A stretch of 64,000 bases of DNA from Actinokineospora sp. NBRC 105648. Lineage in GTDB: Bacteria > Actinomycetota > Actinomycetes > Mycobacteriales > Pseudonocardiaceae. The notes beneath the pieces were generated by a model. It saw only the letters and a list, made by a program, of their open reading frames with translations, was not told the DNA's origin and made no database searches. Positions 31,929-39,725 of the stretch are shown in pieces (within the stretch, counting starts at the first letter, position 1; each line of letters begins with the position of its first letter). The position numbers and the translations under genes are program-made. Where the stretch lies: positions 248,001 through 312,000 of the forward strand of contig NZ_BSTR01000003.1 in the NCBI RefSeq assembly GCF_030269645.1, read 5' to 3'.

Positions 31929-32987
31929 ATGATGCGACGGTACCGATGGCACGCCGCCGTCCTGCTGCTGGTGGTCCTGCTCGTGGGCGCGTTCCTGGTG
32001 GTGAGCGGCCCCGGGCCCGAACCCGCGCCCGGCCCGCCCACCGGGTTGCCCAGGGTGCTGGTGGGCATGGGCGACAGCACCGTCTCCGGCGAGGCCGCCG
32101 GCGACTATGTGGACGGTACCGACGGGACCGACGGCGACTGGTGTCACCGCTCCCGCAACGCCTCCATCCACCACACCGCGGTGCGCGGGGTCACCGAGAC
32201 GATCAACCTCGCCTGCTCCGGGGCGCCCTCACCGCAGGTCGGGCTCGGCGAGGTCAAGCAGTACACCGAGGGCTCCCAGGCGCAGCGCCTGGGCAAGCTG
32301 GCCCGCGAGAAGCGGGTCGTGGCGATCCTGGTCGCCACCGGCGCCAACGACGACCCCGCCTTCTCCCACGTCCTCGACGGCTGCGTCCAAGCCTGGTTCG
32401 ACCGCGGCAAACCCGGCTGCGCGGCCACCGTCGGCGACCAGTGGCGCGCCCGCGTGGACGCGATGGTGCCCAAGGCCATCCGCGCCCTGGCCGACATCCG
32501 CGCGGTCATGCGCGAGGCCGGCTACCAGAACTCCGACTACCAACTGGTGCTGCAGTCCTACGCGCCGCCGATCAGCCCCGACGTGCGCCTGGAACTGCGC
32601 AACCTCAACGGTTGCCCGTTCCGCGAGGAGGACCTGCGCTGGGTCCGCGAGTCCGCGGTGCCGATGATGACCGAGGGCGTGCGCGAGGTCGCCCGCGAGT
32701 CCGGGGCCCGGCTGCTCGACATCGCCCGCGCCGGACTGGGCCACGAGGCGTGCTCGCAGACCGACCCGGCGAAGGAGTGGTTCAGCAGGCTCTCGGTCCG
32801 CTGGGCCGACCTGAGCGACGACGACCGCGCCTCGCACGCCCTGCAGGAGTCCTTCCACCCCAACGCCGCGGGGCACGCGCAGATCGGCCGGTGCCTCGGG
32901 GAGTTCCTGGGCACCGAGTCCCGCGCCGCGGCGTGCCTGGCGGGTACCGACGGCGACCTGCACGCGGCCAACAGCATCGGCCCCTGA
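31929..32987 (+). CDS. Membrane-anchored SGNH/GDSL hydrolase
   Basis: A 352-residue protein with an N-terminal membrane anchor (RYRWHAAVLLLVVLLVGAFL) and Pro-rich linker. The SGNH landmarks are GMGDSTVSGEAAG (block I Ser), the ACSGA stretch, VATGANDDPAF (block III Asn) and SFHPNAAGHAQIG (block V Asp replaced by His context, with catalytic His). Six or more cysteines suggest disulfides outside the cell. It should be an esterase or lipase at the cell surface. Two ATG codons (31929, 31932) are equally possible starts. Stands alone after the DUF4429 gene. Confidence 0.85.
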   Translation: MMRRYRWHAAVLLLVVLLVGAFLVVSGPGPEPAPGPPTGLPRVLVGMGDSTVSGEAAGDYVDGTDGTDGDWCHRSRNASIHHTAVRGVTETINLACSGAPSPQVGLGEVKQYTEGSQAQRLGKLAREKRVVAILVATGANDDPAFSHVLDGCVQAWFDRGKPGCAATVGDQWRARVDAMVPKAIRALADIRAVMREAGYQNSDYQLVLQSYAPPISPDVRLELRNLNGCPFREEDLRWVRESAVPMMTEGVREVARESGARLLDIARAGLGHEACSQTDPAKEWFSRLSVRWADLSDDDRASHALQESFHPNAAGHAQIGRCLGEFLGTESRAAACLAGTDGDLHAANSIGP

Positions 32988-33190
32988 CACCCGAACAGCC
33001 CAGGCGACCTCGAACGGCCGCACTGGAATGTGCTCACCCGGTCGGCGGATACGAAAGGGTTCACGGTGCCGCAACAATGACGCGCCCTGATCTCCGCACC
33101 CAAGAGCGGGATTTCGCCAACGACGCCCACCTGGTCCACCGAGTGAGCGGCCTGGCGATTTCCCGCCTTTGAGCTGCCCACCGGGAGGCT
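32988..33190. other. Non-coding upstream copy of a duplicated unit
   Basis: No gene is seen. Around 33069-33082 the sequence CAACAATGACGCG resembles CGACAATGACCCG near 33525, upstream of the intact inhibitor gene, and GGGAGGCTTTGTC at 33183 resembles GGGAGACATTCCT at 33629. The promoter part therefore seems to have been duplicated along with the gene that follows. Confidence 0.4.
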
Positions 33191-33432
33191 TTGTCATGCC
33201 CCTTTCCCCACAACTCTGCGATGATTCCTGCGGGGCGCCGCACTGGCCGCGCTCGTGCCGCTGAGCACGCTCGCCGTCGCGCCCGCGGCCCACGCGCCCC
33301 CGGGTTCGCCGCTCAGGCGCACGCGCTGGGCCGGTCCACCGAGCAGGGCCGCGTCGCCGGACCTCACCCGGCGCCTGCACCAGCGACGACGTCGCACCCT
33401 GGTCCTGGGTCTACTGGGTGCAGAACTGCTGA
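33191..33432 (+). pseudogene. Degraded tandem copy of the I36-type secreted inhibitor
   Basis: Three frames hold pieces of the neighbouring intact gene. From 33220 frame one reads RGAALAALVPLSTLAVAP (signal peptide; compare RGALLAAVLPLAALAVAP). From 33302 a second frame reads GFAAQAHALG (compare GFTAEARALG). From 33373 a third frame reads ACTSDDVAPWSWVYWVQNC and stop (compare AYTSDGNAPWSWVYSVKNC and stop). So it has at least one frameshift plus an internal deletion of about 110 codons. It is a recent but dead tandem duplicate. Confidence 0.85.
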
Positions 33433-33638
33433 CCATTTCCCCGCCGGGTCGAATCCCCGAGTCGCGACATTGACTCGCATTCCCCGACTCACTCGATCGG
33501 TGGATCCATCAACATTCTTCGTACGGCGACAATGACCCGGTCATCGTTTTCGCGTCTGGGGCACGGGAATAGCCGGGTGACCGCGCACGATCACGGCATC
33601 TTTCCCAACTTCCCTGCACTCTATCCGGGAGACATTCC
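33433..33638. other. Promoter region of the inhibitor gene
   Basis: About 200 bases, less GC-rich than the average, with no gene. It carries the GGGAG ribosome site of the next gene and the motif shared with the upstream duplicated unit. A TCGAATCCCC segment near 33449 recalls a tRNA T-loop but no tRNA can be folded. Confidence 0.4.
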
Positions 33639-34184
33639 TTGACATCACCGAAGTCCTCCACGACCCGCCGATTCTTGCGCGGCGCACTGCTGGCGGCCGT
33701 GTTGCCGCTGGCGGCGCTCGCCGTGGCTCCCACCGCCCAAGCCGCGCCCGGCTTCACCGCCGAGGCCCGCGCGCTGGGGCTCAACGCCGAGCAGGCCGCG
33801 TCGCTGCAGGCCAGGGCCGACGACTACCTCGCCAAGCTGGGCGGGCGCCAGGTGGCAGCCAACAAGATCGCGTTGTCGGGTGCCGACGTCTACCTGACGC
33901 TGCCCGGTGAGCGGACGGCGCGTACCGCGAGCGCGGCCTGCGCCTACGGGCACATGTGCGCCTACCAGTCGACCTACTACTACGGCGACGTGATCGACAT
34001 GTACGTGTGCAACGACTACGGGATCCCGTGGGTCAACAACGGCTCGTGGATCAACAACCAGACGACCGGGACCAAGGCGAAGTTCAAGGACAACGCGGGC
34101 AACGTCGGGTGGATCTCGCCCGGCGCGTACACCTCGGACGGCAACGCCCCCTGGAGCTGGGTGTACTCGGTCAAGAACTGCTGA
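33639..34184 (+). CDS. Secreted peptidase-inhibitor family I36 protein
   Basis: A 181-residue secreted protein from a TTG start with GGGAG eight bases upstream. The signal peptide ends at AQA near residue 35. A helical propeptide-like stretch (LQARADDYLAKLGGRQVAAN) is followed by the I36 domain with four cysteines: CAYGHMCAYQS, MYVCNDYGIPWVNNGSWIN and the terminal KNC. Streptomyces members inhibit metalloproteinases. The target is unknown; the S37 peptidase nearby is a serine enzyme and not an obvious partner. A degraded tandem copy lies just upstream. Confidence 0.85.
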   Translation: MTSPKSSTTRRFLRGALLAAVLPLAALAVAPTAQAAPGFTAEARALGLNAEQAASLQARADDYLAKLGGRQVAANKIALSGADVYLTLPGERTARTASAACAYGHMCAYQSTYYYGDVIDMYVCNDYGIPWVNNGSWINNQTTGTKAKFKDNAGNVGWISPGAYTSDGNAPWSWVYSVKNC

Positions 34185-34210
34185 CCGGGCCCCGCACGGT
34201 AGAAACACGC

Positions 34211-34657
34211 ATGCGCGTGATCGAGCTCGACCTGGCCGACGACGTGGTCGCGAGGGCGGTCCACGTCGTCGGCAGGCGGGCCTACCGGGTGGAGGCGGAC
34301 CTGATCGGGTTCGACGGCATCCCGGCCCTGTCGGAGTCCTTGGCGGACATGCGTTCCCGCCCGCTGCGCTGGCTGGGCGCGGTCGACGACGCCACACCGG
34401 TGGCGTTCCTGGCGTGGAGCGGGCCGCCGGTGGACGTCGACCGGCTCTGCGTCGACCCCGGCTGGTTCCGCCGAGGCCTGGGCACGCGCCTGCTGGGTGA
34501 GCTGCTGGAGCGCACCACCGGCGCGGTGACGGTGTCCACCGGCGCCGACAACTCCCCCGCCGTCGCCCTCTACGAGCGCGCCGGGTTCACCCGCACCGGC
34601 ACCGTCGAACCCGTGCCGGGTCTGCGGGTCGCCACCTTCGCCCTACAGCGCCGGTGA
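34211..34657 (+). CDS. GNAT N-acetyltransferase
   Basis: A 148-residue acetyltransferase with the GNAT order: strand PVAFLAWSG, then VDRLCVDPGWFRRGLGTRLL, where RRGLGT is the acetyl-CoA pyrophosphate loop (Q/R-x-x-G-x-G/A), and ALYERAGFTRTGTVEPVPG as the C-terminal strand. Substrate unknown. It starts 27 bases after the inhibitor gene and its last 15 bases overlap the convergent Lrp gene. Confidence 0.88.
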   Translation: MRVIELDLADDVVARAVHVVGRRAYRVEADLIGFDGIPALSESLADMRSRPLRWLGAVDDATPVAFLAWSGPPVDVDRLCVDPGWFRRGLGTRLLGELLERTTGAVTVSTGADNSPAVALYERAGFTRTGTVEPVPGLRVATFALQRR

Positions 34658-35101
34658 CCGCCCCTCGTACGGGGTGGAGAGCACGACCGTGGTCCGGGTG
34701 GACACCTTCGCCGCCTCGCGGATCTTGCGCAGCAGGTCCTCCAGCGCGGCCGGGGTGGCCACCCGCACCAGCAGCACGTAGGACTCGTCTCCGGCGACGG
34801 AGTAGCAGGACTCGATCTCGCTGATGTGCTCGAGGCGCTGCGGGTAGTCGTCGGGGGCGGCCGGGTCGATCGGGGTCAGCGAGATCAGCGCGGTCAGCGG
34901 CAACCCGATGGCCTCGGTGTCCAGCCGCGCCACGTAGCCGCGGATGACCGCCCGCTGCTCGAGCCTGCGCACCCGCTGGTGCACCGCCGACACGCTGAGC
35001 CCGACCCGCTCGGCGAGCTCGGTGAACGAGCGCCTGCCGTCGGTCGAGAGCTCCCGCACGATCGCCTTGTCGATCGGCTCCAGCTCGCCCGCACCGCTCA
35101 T
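34643..35101 (-). CDS. Lrp/AsnC-family transcriptional regulator
   Basis: A 152-residue protein: N-terminal helix-turn-helix (DKAIVRELSTDGRRSFTELA, then VGLSVSAVHQRVRRLEQR) and a RAM ligand domain (SCYSVAGDESYVLLVRVATP). Lrp-type proteins sense amino acids and form octamers. Its ATG overlaps the stop of the Xaa-Pro peptidase gene by four bases, so the two are coupled; it may respond to amino acids released by that enzyme, and could be a regulator for the nearby lysine locus only by trans action. Confidence 0.92.
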   Translation of the reverse strand: MSGAGELEPIDKAIVRELSTDGRRSFTELAERVGLSVSAVHQRVRRLEQRAVIRGYVARLDTEAIGLPLTALISLTPIDPAAPDDYPQRLEHISEIESCYSVAGDESYVLLVRVATPAALEDLLRKIREAAKVSTRTTVVLSTPYEGRSPAL

Positions 35102-36234
35102 CCCGGCAGCACCACGAGCTCGTGCGGCTGGTTGTTGACCGACTCCACCCCGGTCTCGGTGACCACCACGATGTCCTCGATCCGCGCGCCCCACCGGCCC
35201 GGCTGGTAGATGCCCGGCTCGACGCTGAACGCCATGCCCGGCTCCAGCACCAGGTCGTTGCCCGCCACGATGTAGGGGTGCTCGTGCACGTCGAGCCCGA
35301 TGCCGTGCCCGGTGCGGTGGATGAAGTACTCGCCGAACCCGGCGTCGGCGATGACCTGGCGGCCCGCGGCGTCGACCGACTCGGCGGTGACCCCGGGGCG
35401 CACGGCCGCCACCGACACCCGCTGCGCGGCCTGCAGCACCGCGTAGGTCTCGGCGACGTCGGCGTCGCGCGGCTCGCCCACCGAGTAGACCCGGGTGCTG
35501 TCGGAGTTGTAGCCCTCGGCGGTGCTGCCGCCGATGTCGACGACCACCACGTCACCGGACTCGATGACCCGGTCGGACAGGTCGTGGTGCGGGCTGGCGC
35601 CGTTGGGGCCGGACCCGACGATGACGAACTCCACCGTGGCGTGCCCCTCGGCCAGGATCGCCGCGGCGATGTCGGCGCCCACCTCGGCCTCGGTGCGCCC
35701 GGCGCGCAGCCACTCGCCCACCCGGGCGTGCACCCGGTCGATGGCGGCACCGGCGGCGCGCAGCGCCTCGATCTCGGCGGCGTCCTTGCGCATCCGCAGC
35801 TCGCGCAGCACCGGCCCGGCCAGCACCTGGGTGGCCCCGGGCTGCGCGTCGCGCAGGCCCAGCACGTGCAGGGCGGGCAGCACGTCGCCGACCGCGACGG
35901 TGCCCGCGCCGTCGAGCAGGTCGGCCACCAGGCGGTACGGGTCCTCGCCGTCGACCCACGTGGCCAGCCGCACGCCCAGGGCGTCGACGGGGACACCGGC
36001 GTAGCCGGGGGCCTCCAGCTTGGGCACCACGAGCACCGCCTCGGTGGACCCGGCGGGGACCACGAGCGCGGTGAGTCGCTCGAACGAGGACCCGGTTCCC
36101 CCGATCAGGTAACGCAGGTCCGAGCCGGGCGCGATCACCAGGGCGTCGGCGCCGTGCGCGGCGGCGGCGGCGCGGGCCCGGTCCAGGCGGGCGCGCAGCA
36201 GGTCGGGGTCCACGGAGGCGGCGATGGTCGACAT
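35098..36234 (-). CDS. M24-family Xaa-Pro aminopeptidase
   Basis: A 378-residue metallopeptidase with a creatinase-like N-terminal domain and pita-bread catalytic domain. Metal ligands are visible: Asp in VVVDIGGSTAEGYNSDSTR (two), His in HRTGHGIGLDVHEHP, Glu in FSVEPGIYQPG and Glu in GARIEDIVVV. It removes N-terminal residues ahead of proline in cytoplasmic peptides. First gene of a two-gene operon with the Lrp regulator. Confidence 0.94.
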   Translation of the reverse strand: MSTIAASVDPDLLRARLDRARAAAAAHGADALVIAPGSDLRYLIGGTGSSFERLTALVVPAGSTEAVLVVPKLEAPGYAGVPVDALGVRLATWVDGEDPYRLVADLLDGAGTVAVGDVLPALHVLGLRDAQPGATQVLAGPVLRELRMRKDAAEIEALRAAGAAIDRVHARVGEWLRAGRTEAEVGADIAAAILAEGHATVEFVIVGSGPNGASPHHDLSDRVIESGDVVVVDIGGSTAEGYNSDSTRVYSVGEPRDADVAETYAVLQAAQRVSVAAVRPGVTAESVDAAGRQVIADAGFGEYFIHRTGHGIGLDVHEHPYIVAGNDLVLEPGMAFSVEPGIYQPGRWGARIEDIVVVTETGVESVNNQPHELVVLPG

Positions 36235-36284
36235 GCCCGAAAGCCTAGTCCCGCCCGCGATCGCGCGGCCCCGGACCGCCGCCG

Positions 36285-37514
36285 CTAATCGCCCGCGGCG
36301 GCGGTGGCCGCCTCGGCGGGGCGCCGGTCCATCCCCCGCCACACCGGGAACACGAACGGGCCCAGCGTGATCACCAGGTACAGCACCCCCGAGACCGCCA
36401 GCGTCGTGGCCAGACCCACCCCCTGCACGGCCAGGCCGGCGAACAGCGCCCCCAGCGGCATCCCGGCGAACGAGCCCGCGTTGAGCAGCCCCACCACCAT
36501 CGGCCGCACCCCCTCGGGCACCCGTTCGTACTGCAGCACCCCCAGGATCGGGTTGAGCGCTCCGGAGGCGAACCCGCACACCGCGATCACGGCGAGGATC
36601 GCGGGCAGGCCCGGTTCGACGAACAGCACGACGTAGCGGGGCGCGCCCGAGACCAGGAAAGCCAGCGCGAACGCCCGGGCCCGCGACAGCCGCGGCCCCA
36701 CCAGCGTGTAGGCCAGGGTGCCCAGCAGCGCGCCACCGCCGAGGGTGCCCAGCACCAGGCCCAACGCGACACTGCTGTGCAGCACGTCGCGGGCGTAGAC
36801 CGGCGCCAGCACGGACACGAACGCGGTGTCGATCATGTTGGTGGCGAACAGCAGCGCCAGGACCACCCGGAACAGCCGGTCACCGCGCAAGTAGTCCAGG
36901 CCCATCCGCATCCGCGCCAGGTAGCCGATCCCGCGCGCGGCCCCCGGACCGGCGGGCACGGCGACCCCGACCAGCAACGCCGAGGCCAGGAAGGTGCCCG
37001 CGTCGACCAGCAGCACCTGCTGGGCGCCCCAGATCGCGATCAACACCCCCGCCAGCGGCGCGCCCAGCATCTTGGCCCCGCGCGAGACCCCGTCGTACGC
37101 GCCCGCCGCGCGCTCGGCGCTGACCCCCGCGCGGCTGATCAGACCCGGCATCAGCGAGCTGCGCGCGAGCACACCGGGGGCACTCACCAACCCGAGCACC
37201 CCGGTCAGCGCCAGGAGCAGCCCGAACGGCAGCCCGGTGGTGGCGAACAACAGCGGGACCGCGGCGACGGCGGCGGCACCGAGGAGGTCGGAGAGCACGC
37301 TGGCGGCCCGCCTGCCGAGCCGGTCGACGACCGGGCCGCCGAGCACGGCCGCCACCACCGTGCCCGCCACCTCGACCCCCGCGACCAGCCCGGTCCGCGC
37401 GGGACTGCCGGTCGTCTGCAGCACGAACCACGGGACGGCCAACAACGTCATGGTGGTCCCGCAGATCGAGAGCGCGTTCGCGGCCAGCAGCGCCACCAGC
37501 GGGACACGGCTCAC
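36285..37514 (-). CDS. MFS transporter (MFS_3 / drug efflux type)
   Basis: A 409-residue protein with twelve predicted helices. The loop motif VVDRLGRRAASVLSDLLGA between helices 2 and 3 and a similar organisation in the second half fit the MFS_3/enterobactin-exporter-like group (MdtH/EntS). The substrate is unknown. It overlaps the upstream ArsR-type regulator gene by four bases, so the regulator probably controls this pump. Confidence 0.9.
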   Translation of the reverse strand: MSRVPLVALLAANALSICGTTMTLLAVPWFVLQTTGSPARTGLVAGVEVAGTVVAAVLGGPVVDRLGRRAASVLSDLLGAAAVAAVPLLFATTGLPFGLLLALTGVLGLVSAPGVLARSSLMPGLISRAGVSAERAAGAYDGVSRGAKMLGAPLAGVLIAIWGAQQVLLVDAGTFLASALLVGVAVPAGPGAARGIGYLARMRMGLDYLRGDRLFRVVLALLFATNMIDTAFVSVLAPVYARDVLHSSVALGLVLGTLGGGALLGTLAYTLVGPRLSRARAFALAFLVSGAPRYVVLFVEPGLPAILAVIAVCGFASGALNPILGVLQYERVPEGVRPMVVGLLNAGSFAGMPLGALFAGLAVQGVGLATTLAVSGVLYLVITLGPFVFPVWRGMDRRPAEAATAAAGD

Positions 37515-38083
37515 GGCCGGTCGATCCGCATCGGGAACGACTGCAGCTGCACCGAGACCGTCTGGTCGCCCTCGACGGCGGCCCGGCGGTACCGCGACAG
37601 CAGCTCCTCGTACTCCCGGTGCAGGTCCCGCGCCTCGGTCTCAGAGAGCGACAGCGTGCAGTCCGACAGGTGCGAGACGTGCCGCCACGGCTCCGGCCAG
37701 GTGTGCCGGGACCGGATGAACTCCCGCGCCTGCTCGTGGTGGGCGTCGACCACGATCCGCAGGTAGGCGCCGAGCGCGTCCTGCGCCTCCGGCTCGTCCG
37801 GCATCGACCTCGGGCTGACCTGGGTGAAGTCCTGCGCGGCGCGCCACCAGCGCTCGCGCCGGTTGCCGCGCTCGGTGTCGGGCTCGATGAACCCGGCGTC
37901 GGCGAGCCGGCGCAGGTGCCAGCTGGTGGTCCCGGAGCTCTCCCCCACCCGCGCGGCCAACCCGGAGGCGGTACCCGGCCCGTGCGTGCGCAGCAGCCCC
38001 AGCAGCCGCACCCGCAACGGGTGCGCGAGGACCTTGAGCCCCTCGACGTCGACGCGGACGTAGCTGGGCTCCTCGATGCTCAT
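37511..38083 (-). CDS. ArsR-like winged-helix regulator of the MFS gene
   Basis: A 190-residue protein. Residues 10-75 are an HTH_20 winged helix (LKVLAHPLRVRLLGLLRTHG, GTTSWHLRRLADAGFIEPDT); the C-terminal 100 residues are helical with many charged and Trp residues, as in actinobacterial regulators of multidrug MFS pumps. No cysteine-based metal site is seen, so it is not a metal sensor of the ArsR class. It is cotranscribed with the MFS gene and has an inverted repeat just upstream. Confidence 0.9.
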   Translation of the reverse strand: MSIEEPSYVRVDVEGLKVLAHPLRVRLLGLLRTHGPGTASGLAARVGESSGTTSWHLRRLADAGFIEPDTERGNRRERWWRAAQDFTQVSPRSMPDEPEAQDALGAYLRIVVDAHHEQAREFIRSRHTWPEPWRHVSHLSDCTLSLSETEARDLHREYEELLSRYRRAAVEGDQTVSVQLQSFPMRIDRP

Positions 38084-38097
38084 GATCGCCAGCCTAG

Positions 38098-38137
38098 CAA
38101 CCGCAAAGAGTTCTCTGCAAACAATCCTCTGCGGTTG
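38098..38137. promoter_or_regulatory. Inverted repeat in the regulator/exonuclease intergenic region
   Basis: Perfect 8-base arms CAACCGCA (38098-38105) and TGCGGTTG (38130-38137) lie in the 75-base gap between the ArsR-like regulator and the divergent exonuclease gene. Between them the unit TCTCTGCA/CCTCTGCG is repeated. It is well placed for autoregulation of the MFS operon. Confidence 0.45.
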
Positions 38138-38158
38138 TGGTGTGGCAGTCTTCCCCCC

Positions 38159-39088
38159 GTGAGCGGACCACTCGTGCTGTTGGACTCGGCCAGCCTCTAC
38201 TTCCGGTCGTTCTTCGCGCTGCCCCAGTCGATGACCTCCCCCGAGGGCATCCCGGTCAACGCCGTGCGCGGCTTCGCCGGGATGATCGCCCAGATCCTCA
38301 CCGACCGCGCCCCGTCGCGGCTGGTGGCCTGCCTGGACGCCGACTGGCGCCCGGCGTTCCGGGTCGCGGCCATCCCCAGCTACAAGGCCCAGCGGGTGGC
38401 CGACCCGGCGGCCAACGCCGAGGAGGTCCCGGACACCCTGACCCCGCAGGTGCCGATCATCATCGACCTGCTCGACGCGCTGGGCATCGCCACCGCCCAG
38501 TCCGCCGGGTACGAGGCCGACGACGTCATCGGCACCCTGGCCCACCAGGAGACCGGGGCCGGGGTCGAGATCGTCACCGGCGACCGCGACCTGTTCCAGT
38601 GCGTGCGCGAGCAGCCGACCCCCGTCCGGGTGGTCTACGTCGGCCGCGGCTGGGCCAAGGCCGAGGTGATCGGCCCGCGCGAGCTCGCCGAGCGCTACGG
38701 GCTGCCCGAGGACGGCCTCGCCTACGCCGACATGTCCGTGCTGCGCGGCGACCCCTCCGACGGGCTGCCCGGCATCACCGGCATCGGCGAGAAGACCGCC
38801 GCGAAGCTGATCACCAAGTTCGGCTCGCTGGCCGCGCTGGTCGAGGCCGCCGCGGCCGGGTCCAAGGACGTGCCGCTGCGGGTCCGGGAGGCGTTCGTAC
38901 ACGACGCCGACTACCTGGCCAAGGCGCCACTGGTGGTGCGGGTCGCCCTGGACACGCCGATCGAGGCCACCGGGGAACCCGAGGTGCCGCACACGATCGC
39001 CGACCTCGACCGCGTGCGGGCCCTGCAGGAGCGGTGGAACCTCGGGTCCGCCGTGGACCGACTGGTGGCCGCCCTCGACCCGCGGTGA
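38159..39088 (+). CDS. 5'-3' exonuclease (flap endonuclease-like)
   Basis: A 309-residue protein equal to the N-terminal 5' nuclease domain of DNA polymerase I without the polymerase. Acidic metal residues are seen in LVLLDSASLYFR, LVACLDADWRPAFR, GYEADDVIGTL and EIVTGDRDLFQCV; the helix-hairpin-helix DNA clamp is GLPGITGIGEKTAAKLITKF. It trims RNA primers and flaps. GTG start, the first family residue being two codons later. Divergent from the MFS operon. Confidence 0.94.
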   Translation: MSGPLVLLDSASLYFRSFFALPQSMTSPEGIPVNAVRGFAGMIAQILTDRAPSRLVACLDADWRPAFRVAAIPSYKAQRVADPAANAEEVPDTLTPQVPIIIDLLDALGIATAQSAGYEADDVIGTLAHQETGAGVEIVTGDRDLFQCVREQPTPVRVVYVGRGWAKAEVIGPRELAERYGLPEDGLAYADMSVLRGDPSDGLPGITGIGEKTAAKLITKFGSLAALVEAAAAGSKDVPLRVREAFVHDADYLAKAPLVVRVALDTPIEATGEPEVPHTIADLDRVRALQERWNLGSAVDRLVAALDPR

Positions 39089-39103
39089 CCGCGACGATTT
39101 ACC

Positions 39104-39115
39104 ATGCGATCGCAT
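39104..39115. promoter_or_regulatory. 12-base palindrome before a TetR gene
   Basis: ATGCGATCGCAT is a perfect palindrome 19 bases ahead of the TetR start codon, in the 46-base gap after the exonuclease gene. Position and symmetry suit an autoregulatory operator of that TetR protein. Confidence 0.4.
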
Positions 39116-39134
39116 CGCGAACCGAGGGGGACCC

Positions 39135-39719
39135 GTGCCCAAGCAGGTCGACCACGCCCAACGCAGGCGCACCATCGCCGAGGCGCTGTGGCGGATCGTC
39201 GTCGAGCGGGGCATCGAGGCGGTCAGCCTGCGACACGTCGCCGAGGAGGCGGGCGTGTCCATGGGCATGGTCCAGCACTACTTCACCGGCAAGGACGAAC
39301 TGCTGCTGTTCGCCCTGCGCGCGATGACCGAACGGGTCGGGTCCCGAATCGGCACCGCCCTGCGCGACGCCGACCCGGCTGATTCGCGCGCCCAGGTCCG
39401 GGCGATGTTCGTCGAGACCCTCCCCCTCGACGACGAACGCAGGCTGGAAGCCCTGGTGGGCTGCGTCTTCCTGATCCGCGCGACCGTCGACCCCGCCACC
39501 GCGGAGCACCTGCGGACGGGGTGGTTCGCGGGCGAGGCCTACTTCACCGGCATGCTCGATGCCGCGGGACTGCCCGACGCGGCCCTGCGGTGCACCCTGA
39601 TGCTCTCGGTGGTGCAGGGCCTCACCCTGCACGCCCTCGCCGGGCACCTGAGCCCCGAGCGGACCCTGCACGCCCTCGACGCCGAACTGGACCGGGTGTT
39701 CGGCCCGAAAGGCCGGTAG
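39135..39719 (+). CDS. TetR-family regulator (BetI-like C-terminal domain)
   Basis: A 194-residue TetR protein. The DNA-binding domain covers residues 10-60 (IVVERGIEAVSLRHVAEEAG, SMGMVQHYFTGKDELLLFAL), and the C-terminal part (LPLDDERRLEALVGCVFLIR) matches the BetI-like group. GTG start. No divergent enzyme gene is next to it; its target may be itself or the convergent Eis-like gene 6 bases away. Confidence 0.9.
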   Translation: MPKQVDHAQRRRTIAEALWRIVVERGIEAVSLRHVAEEAGVSMGMVQHYFTGKDELLLFALRAMTERVGSRIGTALRDADPADSRAQVRAMFVETLPLDDERRLEALVGCVFLIRATVDPATAEHLRTGWFAGEAYFTGMLDAAGLPDAALRCTLMLSVVQGLTLHALAGHLSPERTLHALDAELDRVFGPKGR

Positions 39720-39725
39720 AGGCCG

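Noticed and set aside
33441-33480. tRNA-like T-loop (TCGAATCCCC)
   Set aside because: No acceptor stem, anticodon arm or D arm can be placed around it.
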